Shown here: positions 16,197 to 23,314 of the stretch, one piece after another | How positions within the stretch are numbered: position 1 is the stretch's first letter | Layout of the letters: the number at the start of each line of letters is the position of its first letter | From: Chromatiaceae bacterium | GTDB taxonomy: Bacteria > Pseudomonadota > Gammaproteobacteria > Chromatiales > Chromatiaceae | Assembly (NCBI GenBank): GCA_025458165.1 | Contig: JALOTB010000042.1 | Location: 1 to 32,982, forward strand | Direction: 5' to 3' | Length of the DNA stretch: 32,982 bases | Translations under genes and position numbers: made by a program | The notes under the pieces: generated by a model | Databases searched by the model: none | What the model saw: only the letters and a program-made list of their open reading frames with translations | Told to the model about the DNA's origin: nothing

Positions 16197-16309
16197 AACG
16201 GGCGGGGGTAAGGGGCGAGACGCGGGGCCCGAGGGACAGAGGGCGTAGGGGGGGCCGAGGCCACCAGCGCCGGGGCGGCATCATACCCGACTCCCGGCGC
16301 CGGCCCGCG

Positions 16310-17740
16310 CTAGCCCTTGACGCAGATCAGCGGCTCCAGCCGCGCCACCTTGCGCGCCAGTCCCGCCGCGTCGGCGGCGTCGACGACCGCGGTCACATCC
16401 TTGTAGGCCCCCGGGGCCTCTTCGGCCACCCCGCGCAGGCTCGGGCTGCGGATCAGGATGCCGCGGCGCGCCAGGTCGTCGACGATCGAGCGGCCGTTCC
16501 AGGTGCGCTTGGCGGCGTGGCGGCTCATCGCCCGGCCGGCGCCGTGGCAGGCGGAGCTGAAGGCCTGGCGCTCGCTCTCGTTGGTCCCGGCGAGGACGTA
16601 GGAGCCCGTCCCCATGGTCCCGCCGATCAGCACGGGCTGACCGACGGCCCGCAAGGGCTCGGCGACGTCGGGGTGGCCAGGACCGAGGGCACGGGTCGCC
16701 CCCTTGCGGTGGACGTAGAGCCGTCGCGGGCGGCCCTCGACCAGGTGCTCCTCGACCTTGCAGGTGTTGTGCGAGACGTCGTAGAGGAGCGCGAGCCGCG
16801 CCCCCGGCAGCAGATCGGCAAAGGCCTGGCGGGTGAGCTGGGTGAGGATCTGGCGGTTGGCCAGCGCGCAGTTGATGCCGGCGCGCATGGCGCCGAGGTA
16901 GGCGCGGCCGACCGGCGAGTCGATCGGGGCGCAAGCGAGCTCGCGGTCGGGGAGCTGGATGCCATATCCGCCGGCGGCGAGGAGCATGCGCTTTAAGAAC
17001 TCGGTGCCGATCTGGTGGCCGAGGCCGCGCGAGCCACAGTGAATGCTCACCACGATGTCGCCCTCGGCGAGGTCGTAGACGCGCGCGGCCTCGGCGTCGA
17101 AGACCTGCTTGACCTCCTGGACCTCCAGGTAGTGATTGCCGGAGCCCAGGGTGCCCATCTCGTCGCGCTGGCGCTGCTTGGCCTGGGCAGAGACCTCGCC
17201 GGGGTCCGCCCCGGCCATGCAGCCGTGCTCCTCGGTGCGCGCGAGATCCGCGGTCTCGCCGTAGCCTTGGTCCACCGCCCAGCGGGCGCCGCCGGCCAGC
17301 ATCTGGTCCATCTCGCGGGCGCTGAGCCGGATCTGTCCGGTGCTGCCCACGCCGGCGGGGATGCGGTAGAAGAGGGCGTCGGCCAGGGCCTTCTGCAGCG
17401 GCATCACCGCCTCGCGCTTCAGGCCCGTGTGTAGGGTGCGCACCCCGCAGGAGATGTCGAACCCGACCCCCCCAGCCGAGATCACCCCGCCCTCGGCCGG
17501 GTCGAAGGCCGCGACCCCGCCGATGGGGAATCCGTAGCCCCAGTGCGCATCGGGCATGGCGTAGGAGGCGCCGACGATCCCCGGAAGTCGCGCCACGTTC
17601 GCGGCCTGCTCCCAGACCTTGTCGTCCATGTCGCGGATCAGGGCGGCGTCAGCGAAGATGATTGCCGGCACGCGCATGTCGCCGCGGCGCGGGATGCGCC
17701 AGGCGGTATCGCTCAGGCGCTCAAGGCGGTGGATGTCCAT
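16310..17740 (-). CDS. rtcB: RtcB RNA-splicing ligase, 476 aa
   Basis: RtcB joins RNA 3'-phosphate or cyclic phosphate ends to 5'-OH ends using GTP and manganese. The metal and guanylylation residues are visible: D95 and C98 in GVGFDISCGVR, the GSGNHYLEV histidine, SIHCGSRGLGHQ, DVSHNT, the guanylylation region HRKGATRALGPG, and the C-terminal HGAGRAMSR. The ATG at 17740 follows GGAGGGA at a good distance and matches the family N-terminus, so longer in-frame extensions upstream are rejected. No archease or RtcR regulator is beside it. The 136 bases upstream contain a nine-G tract at 17812-17820 and no obvious sigma-54 site. Confidence 0.95.
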   Translation of the reverse strand: MDIHRLERLSDTAWRIPRRGDMRVPAIIFADAALIRDMDDKVWEQAANVARLPGIVGASYAMPDAHWGYGFPIGGVAAFDPAEGGVISAGGVGFDISCGVRTLHTGLKREAVMPLQKALADALFYRIPAGVGSTGQIRLSAREMDQMLAGGARWAVDQGYGETADLARTEEHGCMAGADPGEVSAQAKQRQRDEMGTLGSGNHYLEVQEVKQVFDAEAARVYDLAEGDIVVSIHCGSRGLGHQIGTEFLKRMLLAAGGYGIQLPDRELACAPIDSPVGRAYLGAMRAGINCALANRQILTQLTRQAFADLLPGARLALLYDVSHNTCKVEEHLVEGRPRRLYVHRKGATRALGPGHPDVAEPLRAVGQPVLIGGTMGTGSYVLAGTNESERQAFSSACHGAGRAMSRHAAKRTWNGRSIVDDLARRGILIRSPSLRGVAEEAPGAYKDVTAVVDAADAAGLARKVARLEPLICVKG

Positions 17741-17876
17741 GGCTGTCCCTCCGGCAGCGGTGGGCGGGGTGCCCAACCCAAGTCTAGCGCCCTTGGGGGC
17801 CCGCTCTGCGCGGGGGGGGGCCGCAGCGGGCAGGCGCCGGGCTGCGGCCCCGGGTCTGCGCGAGCGGCGAGACGGA

Positions 17877-18905
17877 TCAGGAGGCGGTCGCCGCCTTGGA
17901 CTTGCTGTCGGCGGCGTACTCGAAGGCGTCGGAGTACATGTGGTCCATCGAGAGTCCGCGGTCCTCGAATGCGCGCCGCCCGCTCTCCACCATGATCGGC
18001 GGGCCACTCATGTAGACATCGAAGCCGCTCATGTCGGGGTGATCGGCGATCACCGCCTCGTGCACGAAGCCGGTGCGCCCGTCCCAGTCGCCATCGGGCT
18101 CCGACAGGACCGGGGTGAACGCGAAGTTGGCATGCTCCCGCACCCACTGCGTCGGCAGGTCCGGCAGGTAGATGTCGCGGCGCGCGCGTACCCCCCAGTA
18201 AAGATGGATGGGGCGCTCGATTCCGGTGTGGAAGGCGTGCTCGATCATGCCTTTCAGCGGCGCGAAGCCGGTGCCACCGCCCATGAGGACGATCGGCCGC
18301 TCGGAGTCCTCGCGCAGGACGAAGGTGCCGAGCGGGGCACGGATGCGCAGGATGCTGCGCTCCGCCATGCTGCGGAAGACGTAGTCGGTGAACTCGCCGC
18401 CCGGCACAGAGCGGATGTGCAGCTCGATCAGCTCGTCGTCGTGGGGGGCGTTGGCGATGGAGAAGGCGCGGGTGCGCCCATCGCGCAGCAGGAAGTCGAG
18501 GTACTGTCCGGCGCGAAACTGTAGCCGCTGGTTCTCGGGGAGCTTGAGCCAGAGCCGCATGACATCGTGGCTCAGGGGCTCCTTGGCGACCACTCGGCAG
18601 GGCAGGGTACGCACCTCGATCTCGGCCAGGGACTCGATCTCCGAAACCTGGAGCACCAGATCGCTCTCGGGTACCGCCTGGCAGAGCAGGCAGGTGTCCT
18701 CGCGTTGGCCGGCGAGGGCCTCGGTCTTGCCGCTCGGGTAGCCGATCTCGCCGGCGAGCAGGGTCGCGCTGCACGAGCCGCATTGGCCGTTGCGACAGCC
18801 GTAGGGCAGGCCGATCCCCTGGCGCAGCGCAGCGGCGAGCACCGTTTCGCCGGGCTCGACCTGGAATTTGTGGCCGCGGGGCTGGGTCTGAACCTGAAAG
18901 CTCAT
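17877..18905 (-). CDS. 2Fe-2S ferredoxin-type FAD/NAD(P)H reductase (CDP-6-deoxy-glucoseen reductase-like), 342 aa
   Basis: The N-terminal plant-type ferredoxin domain has cluster ligands C37, C42, C45 and C75. It is followed by a ferredoxin-NADP reductase module with the FAD motif RAFSIAN and the nucleotide-binding GGGTGFAPLKGMIE. It passes electrons from NAD(P)H through FAD to the iron-sulfur cluster. Databases commonly name this type after CDP-6-deoxy-delta-3,4-glucoseen reductase, but in gammaproteobacteria without that sugar pathway it often lies near ubiD, as here (ubiD starts 3.6 kb away). The true substrate is therefore uncertain. The ATG at 18905 matches the start of the ferredoxin fold; an open frame reaching 19604 has no homology in its extra part. 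Confidence 0.9.
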   Translation of the reverse strand: MSFQVQTQPRGHKFQVEPGETVLAAALRQGIGLPYGCRNGQCGSCSATLLAGEIGYPSGKTEALAGQREDTCLLCQAVPESDLVLQVSEIESLAEIEVRTLPCRVVAKEPLSHDVMRLWLKLPENQRLQFRAGQYLDFLLRDGRTRAFSIANAPHDDELIELHIRSVPGGEFTDYVFRSMAERSILRIRAPLGTFVLREDSERPIVLMGGGTGFAPLKGMIEHAFHTGIERPIHLYWGVRARRDIYLPDLPTQWVREHANFAFTPVLSEPDGDWDGRTGFVHEAVIADHPDMSGFDVYMSGPPIMVESGRRAFEDRGLSMDHMYSDAFEYAADSKSKAATAS

Positions 18906-19040
18906 GAGGATGTCTGCGCTCGGTGAGAGGGGATCGCGCGGGTGCTTGCGTCCGCCGGAATGCGCCAAGATATGGTGACCCAAGCCGAATCGACAAGCGC
19001 GGCGGCCGCCAGGCCCCTCACCCAAAAGGCAAGAAATCCA

Positions 19041-19904
19041 TTGACTCGTCTGCTCATCATCGGCTGCGGCTATGTCGGCCGCCGCCTCGCCCAGTACTAT
19101 CGCGCGCTCGGCCGGGAGGATTTGCTCGGCGTCACCCGCACGGCGTCTAGCGCCGCTGAGCTCGAGGGTGAAGGCGTCCCGGCTCGCGCCTGCGATCTGG
19201 CCGGCGACGCCCTGGCGGGCCTGCCGCTCGCCGGCGCGCAGGTCTTCCACCTGGCGCCACCGCCCGCCCGCGGCGTGGAGGATCTGCACACCCGGAGACT
19301 GGTTGCCGCGTTCGCGCATGCGCCGCCGAGCCGGCTGGTCTACATCAGCACCACCGGCGTCTACGGCGACTGCGACGGGGCCTGGGTCGACGAGACCTGG
19401 CCGGCGCGCCCAATGGCCGATCGGGCGCGCCGTCGCTGGGACGCCGAGCAGACGCTGCGCGCCTGGGGCCGGGACAGCGGCGCGGCGCTCGTGATTCTGC
19501 GGGTGGCGGGGATCTACGGGCCGGACCGATTGCCGTTGGAGCGCATCCGCCAAGGGCTGCCGCTGGTGCGGGAGACCGAGGCGCCCTACTCCAACCGCAT
19601 CCATGTCGATGACCTGGTCGCGGCCTGCGCCGCGGCCATGGAGCGCGGGGCGGACGGGGCCGTCTACAACGTCTGCGACGGCGCGCCAACCACCATGACC
19701 GACTACTTCTTCCGCGTCGCGGATGCCGTCGGGCTGCCGCGTCCGCCGGTGATCTCGCTCGCCGAGGCCGGCGAGGCACTCTCCCCCGGGATGCTCTCGT
19801 ACATGAGCGAGTCGCGGCGGCTGAGCAATCGTCGCATGATCGAGGAGCTCGGGGTGCGCCTAAGCTACCCGACCCTGGACGCCGGACTGCGGGCGGCGGT
19901 CTAG
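19041..19904 (+). CDS. NAD(P)-dependent epimerase/dehydratase family protein (SDR, YeeZ-like), 287 aa
   Basis: This is an extended short-chain dehydrogenase fold. The dinucleotide-binding loop IIGCGYVGRRLA lies at the N-terminus, LVYISTTGVYGD follows the fourth strand, and ILRVAGIYGPDR and NRIHVDDLVAAC are the usual downstream blocks. The YxxxK catalytic pair is not obvious (GVYG has no matching lysine), as in YeeZ-type relatives, so catalysis may differ or the protein may only sense NAD(P). I prefer TTG 19041, preceded by AAAAGG, because the codons before it (CAA, AGG, AGA, AAT, CCA) are unlike this genome; ATG 18972 is the alternative. It is divergent from the reductase gene. The substrate is unknown. 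Confidence 0.82.
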   Translation: MTRLLIIGCGYVGRRLAQYYRALGREDLLGVTRTASSAAELEGEGVPARACDLAGDALAGLPLAGAQVFHLAPPPARGVEDLHTRRLVAAFAHAPPSRLVYISTTGVYGDCDGAWVDETWPARPMADRARRRWDAEQTLRAWGRDSGAALVILRVAGIYGPDRLPLERIRQGLPLVRETEAPYSNRIHVDDLVAACAAAMERGADGAVYNVCDGAPTTMTDYFFRVADAVGLPRPPVISLAEAGEALSPGMLSYMSESRRLSNRRMIEELGVRLSYPTLDAGLRAAV

Positions 19905-20033
19905 CGACATGCCGACGCTTTTCGTCTACCCGCGCGGGGCAGGGGGCCGAGCGGGGCGCAATTGCCCCAACCACCCGATACAACCATCTGCAACCCAATG
20001 AGCGACTGACGCTCGACGACTGGAGATACCGAG

Positions 20034-20279
20034 ATGAAGAAGACCTTTGTCCTGTTGGCCATCCTGTTCTCCGCCGCCGCCCTGAACGGCTGCGGGACCA
20101 CCACCGGCGAGCGCACGGCGAGCGGCGCCGCGGTCGGTGCCGCGACCGGGGCTGCGATCGGCTCGCTGAGCGCCGACGCCGGCAAGGGCGCGCTGATCGG
20201 CGCCGGGGTTGGCGCCCTCGGTGGCTATCTCTACGACCAGAACGAGAAGGAGAAGGATCGCTACTACGATCGGTACTGA
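20034..20279 (+). CDS. Glycine-zipper lipoprotein, 81 aa
   Basis: The signal peptide MKKTFVLLAILFSAAALNGC ends in a lipobox with the acylated cysteine at residue 20. It is followed by Gly/Ala-rich small-xxx-small repeats (GAAVGAATGAAIG, GALIGAGVGALGGYLYD) of the glycine-zipper type, which usually insert in or span a membrane, and a charged Lys/Tyr/Arg tail. Such small outer-membrane lipoproteins are common and mostly of unknown role in envelope stress or integrity. GGAGA lies eight bases before the ATG. A GC-rich hairpin follows the stop. Confidence 0.9.
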   Translation: MKKTFVLLAILFSAAALNGCGTTTGERTASGAAVGAATGAAIGSLSADAGKGALIGAGVGALGGYLYDQNEKEKDRYYDRY

Positions 20280-20286
20280 CGCGGCG

Positions 20287-20317
20287 GGCCGGCCGGGGGC
20301 ATGGCCCTCTGCCGGCC
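20287..20317 (+). terminator. GC-rich hairpin after the lipoprotein gene
   Basis: GGCCGGC (20287-20293) pairs with GCCGGCC (20311-20317), and the inner GGGGGC pairs with GCCCTC around an ATG loop with one mismatch. The stem is very stable, but no T-run follows, so it may only stabilise the mRNA end. Confidence 0.45.
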
Positions 20318-20320
20318 AAG

Positions 20321-20349
20321 TTGACGCGTTTCAAGAGATCCTCTACCGT
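20321..20349 (+). promoter_or_regulatory. Candidate promoter for the RRM gene
   Basis: TTGACG at 20321-20326 and TACCGT at 20344-20349 are separated by 17 bases, a sigma-70-like arrangement with a good -35 and a weak -10. If used, it would give a leader of roughly 340 bases before the RRM start at 20696. The remaining leader is described separately. Confidence 0.3.
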
Positions 20350-20574
20350 TCGCCAAGACTTACGCCGACGCAGGCTTTAGGGTCTCGAGAGGGTCTAGGA
20401 AAGCCGAAGCCGCCTCCCAAGCTCCCGGGGCTAACCGGGGTGTGATTGCGGGACCTGATCGCTCAGTCCGGCCACAGCGGGTCGGAGAATCGTCGGCGTG
20501 ACCCCCTGCACCCATCTAGCCGCCCCGTCCTTCGGTCTCCTCTCAGTTGGATCCCCGAGCGCTCGCGCTGAGCC

Positions 20575-20656
20575 CCCGCCCTGGGGCGGGATGCCGAACA
20601 CGGCAGAAAGCTGCCGTGCACTGCCGCCTCCGCTTGTGCGTTGGCCCGCGGCAGTG
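20575..20656 (+). promoter_or_regulatory. Structured leader upstream of the RRM gene
   Basis: Three perfect stems follow each other: CCCGCCC/GGGCGGG at 20575-20590, CACGGCAG/CTGCCGTG at 20599-20618 with loop AAAG, and CACTGCCGC/GCGGCAGTG at 20619-20656 with a 20-base loop. The second and third abut and share the core CGGCAG-CTGCCG-CTGCCG-CGGCAG, so alternative pairings (first with third, second with fourth) are possible, as in RNA switches. It ends 39 bases before the start codon. Confidence 0.5.
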
Positions 20657-20695
20657 TCCGGTCGACCAATGCACACCTGTGACTGAGAGCGAGCG

Positions 20696-20968
20696 ATGAG
20701 GATCTACGTAGGAAATCTGCCCTACAGCGTCACCGACGAGGACCTGCGGGACGCCTTCGGCGAGTTCGGCGAGCTGACCGGCGCGGAAGTGGTAAAGGAC
20801 AAGTTCTCCGGCCAATCCAAAGGGTTCGGGTTCGTCGAGATGCGCGACAACGCGGACGCGGACGCGGCGATCAAGGCCCTGAACGAGAGCATGTTCAAGG
20901 GGCGCAAGCTGACCGTCAACGAGGCCCGGCCGCGGGCGGAGCGCCCGCCCCAGCGGCGGTTCCGCTAG
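20696..20968 (+). CDS. RRM-domain RNA-binding protein, 90 aa
   Basis: The protein is one RNA recognition motif. RNP2 is IYVGNL at residues 3-8 and RNP1 is KGFGFVEM near 42-49, both with the aromatic residues that stack on RNA bases. A short basic tail (RPRAERPPQRRFR) ends the protein. Single-RRM proteins of this size are common in cyanobacteria and proteobacteria, and several are cold-induced. The ribosome site is weak (GAGAGCGAGCG directly before ATG), and a structured leader precedes it, so post-transcriptional or self-control is likely but not shown. A T-rich hairpin terminator follows. The gene faces ubiD. Confidence 0.92.
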   Translation: MRIYVGNLPYSVTDEDLRDAFGEFGELTGAEVVKDKFSGQSKGFGFVEMRDNADADAAIKALNESMFKGRKLTVNEARPRAERPPQRRFR

Positions 20969-21006
20969 CCGCCCGCACCCCGGCAGGCCGGTCCCCAGCT
21001 ATTGGC

Positions 21007-21039
21007 GTGCGGCCCGCTGCCGCGGGCTGTACGTCTTTT
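21007..21039 (+). terminator. Rho-independent terminator after the RRM gene
   Basis: The core GCCCGC (21012-21017), loop TGCC and GCGGGC (21022-21027) extend outward by five pairs including two G-U, for 11 pairs in RNA. TCTTTT follows at 21034-21039. Good stem and a short T-run on the plus strand. Confidence 0.6.
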
Positions 21040-21059
21040 CGCGTCCGCTCAGCAGCCGG

Positions 21060-22526
21060 TCAGCCGATCCCGAGCCGATCCCAGATGGCGTCGATTCGCG
21101 CCTTGACACCGGCGTCCATGCGGATCGGCCGACCCCACTCTCGGTGCGTCTCACCGGGCCACTTGTTGGTCGCGTCCAGCCCGATCTTGGAGCCCAGGCC
21201 CGAGACCGGTGAGGCGAAGTCGAGATAGTCGATCGGGGTGCTCTCCACTAGGACCGTGTCCCGCGCCGGGTCCATGCGGGTGGTGATGGCCCAGATCACG
21301 TCCTTCCAGTCCCGCGTGCAGACGTCGTCATCGACCACGATGACGAACTTGGTGTACATGAACTGCCGCAGAAAGGACCAGACCCCCATCATCACGCGCT
21401 TGGCGTGACCCGGATACGCCTTCTTCATGCTCACCACCGCGAGCCGATAGGAGCAGCCTTCGGGCGGCAGATAGAAATCGGTGATCTCGGGAAACTGCTT
21501 CTGCAGGATGGGCACGAAGACCTCGTTGAGCGCCACCCCGAGGATCGCCGGCTCGTCGGGCGGCCGGCCGGTGTAGGTGCTGTGATAGATGGGCTCGCGG
21601 CGCTGGGTGAGGCGGTCGATGCTGAGGACCGGGAAGCGGTCGACCTCGTTGTAGTAGCCGGTGTGATCGCCGAAGGGTCCCTCGGGGGCGGTGTCGTCCG
21701 GGTGGATGCGGCCCTCCAGCACGATCTCCGCGCTTGCCGGGACTTGCAGCTCACTCCCCAAGCAGGCGGCGAGCTCGGTTCGGCTGCCACGCAGCAGGCC
21801 GGCGAAGGCGTACTCGGACAGGCTATCGGGGACTGGGGTGACCGCCCCCAGGATGGTCGCCGGGTCGGCGCCGAGGGCGACCGCGACCGGGAAGGGCTCG
21901 CCGGGGTGGGCGCGCTGCCAGTCGCGGAAGTCCAATGCCCCGCCGCGGTGGGCTAGCCAGCGCATGATCACCCGGTTGGGTCCGAGGACCTGCATGCGGT
22001 AGATGCCGAGGTTCTGCCGCGGCTTCTCGGGCCCTCGGGTGACCACTAGTCCCCAGGTGATCAGCGGACCGGCGTCCCCCGGCCAGCAGGTCTGGATCGG
22101 CAGGCGGCCGAGGTCGACCTCCGGTCCTTCGAGCACGATCTCCTGGCAGGGCGCCCCGCGGCGGACCTTGGGGGCCATGTCGAGCACCTTCTTGAAGATC
22201 GGCAGGGTCTTCCAGGCCTCCTTCATCCCCCGCGGCGGGTCGGGCTCCTTGAGGAAGGCGAGGAGCTTGCCGACCTCGCGCAGGGCCTCGACCGACTCCT
22301 CGCCCATCCCGAGCGCCACCCGCTTGGGCGTCCCGAAGAGGTTGCCAAGGAGCGGGATGGCGGACCCCTTGGGGCGCTCGAAGAGCAGCGCCGGCCCGCC
22401 CGCACGGAGTGTCCGGTCGCAGATCTCGGTGACCTCCAGGTAGGGGTCGACCTCGATGCTGATACGCCTGAGCTCCCCGCGCGCCTCGAGCTGGCTGATG
22501 AAGTCGCGAAGGTCTTGGTATTTCAT
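21060..22526 (-). CDS. ubiD: UbiD, 4-hydroxy-3-polyprenylbenzoate decarboxylase, 488 aa
   Basis: UbiD removes the carboxyl group of 3-polyprenyl-4-hydroxybenzoate in ubiquinone synthesis, using prenylated FMN made by UbiX. The chain starts [22 protein letters not shown] and contains GGPALLFE, the prFMN-binding region [13 protein letters not shown] with RWLAHRGG, and the acidic catalytic block [23 protein letters not shown], then [19 protein letters not shown]. At 488 residues it is close to E. coli UbiD (497). The ATG at 22526 is chosen because the six codons above it in the longer frame are not conserved. UbiX is not in the window. The nearby ferredoxin reductase may belong to the same quinone context. 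Confidence 0.95.
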   Translation of the reverse strand: MKYQDLRDFISQLEARGELRRISIEVDPYLEVTEICDRTLRAGGPALLFERPKGSAIPLLGNLFGTPKRVALGMGEESVEALREVGKLLAFLKEPDPPRGMKEAWKTLPIFKKVLDMAPKVRRGAPCQEIVLEGPEVDLGRLPIQTCWPGDAGPLITWGLVVTRGPEKPRQNLGIYRMQVLGPNRVIMRWLAHRGGALDFRDWQRAHPGEPFPVAVALGADPATILGAVTPVPDSLSEYAFAGLLRGSRTELAACLGSELQVPASAEIVLEGRIHPDDTAPEGPFGDHTGYYNEVDRFPVLSIDRLTQRREPIYHSTYTGRPPDEPAILGVALNEVFVPILQKQFPEITDFYLPPEGCSYRLAVVSMKKAYPGHAKRVMMGVWSFLRQFMYTKFVIVVDDDVCTRDWKDVIWAITTRMDPARDTVLVESTPIDYLDFASPVSGLGSKIGLDATNKWPGETHREWGRPIRMDAGVKARIDAIWDRLGIG

Positions 22527-23314
22527 GGTGCCCCCGGATTTGCCCACAGAACGCGGCCAGCTTCTGCTCGGTCCGACAGTGTGTCACGAGCGCGGTCGAA
22601 TCTCCCGTGGTGCCGGTGGCGCGGCAAGCCGTCCCACTGTCCATCTCGGCGATCTGGCAGGAAGAATCGAAGTCTTTTCGCTCGATTTTCGTGTCTTTAC
22701 GGCTCGACTTTTGGCGGGAGCTTGACCGCCGCGCGGGCTCCCGGCTATCGTCCCGACCGAGCCCGCTCGTAAAGGCTCCCCCGCAGTATCACCAAACCGC
22801 CCGCGGCCTTTGGCTGTTCGTCGCATCCGGTGTCGGTGAGGGTGTCGATCTCGATCCCTTTCGGCCGAAGGCACCCGTTCGCCCGCCGACGGCCTGAGAC
22901 ACAGGGCCAGATGCCCTGGCCCTCGATGACGGATCCTCTCGAGGCTTCCCAGGGCGGGAGCCTGAACCGGGACAGGCCAACACCCAGCAATTGAAGGTAT
23001 CACCCGGCCCGATGGGGCGCCGGGAGCACGAAAAGAACGCTTTAGGAGTCGGGGGCTAGCCGGCCGCGCAGCCCCTCGCTGTTCCTCGATGCACCAGCGT
23101 GCGTTGCCGGGAGCCCGGAAGCCCCCAGCGGCCGATGTCGTACTGTCTCCGCGAGAAAGACGGCGCCCAGCGTCGTCTCCTTGCCATCGAATAACCGTGA
23201 CTTGGACGTCCGACCGGCTGCCAGAGGCCGCGGGTATCGCCCGGTGGGCGAGCGCCTGAGGAGCGGCCATGGCGGCAATATCAACGAACGAAATGCTCCG
23301 GAGGAGTTCCAGCG
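22527..23314. other. 788-base stretch with no recognisable gene
   Basis: This interval separates the divergent ubiD and multiheme cytochrome genes. Several open frames exist on both strands, but their translations are Arg/Pro/Ser-rich, lack domains and show none of the local codon bias. I saw one perfect hairpin, AGGGCCAG/CTGGCCCT at 22903-22923 with a five-base loop. Local A/T content is higher than in the genes, as around 22670-22710. It should hold the two promoters; I could not place them with confidence. Confidence 0.6.

Noticed and set aside
17812..17820. Nine-G tract as a phase-variable promoter switch for rtcB
   Set aside because: It lies 72 bases above the start codon in generally G/C-rich sequence, and a single sequence gives no evidence of length variation.
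18906..19604. N-terminal extension of the ferredoxin reductase to a 575-aa frame
   Set aside because: The extra part lies antisense to the SDR gene and has no homology; the ferredoxin domain starts at ATG 18905.
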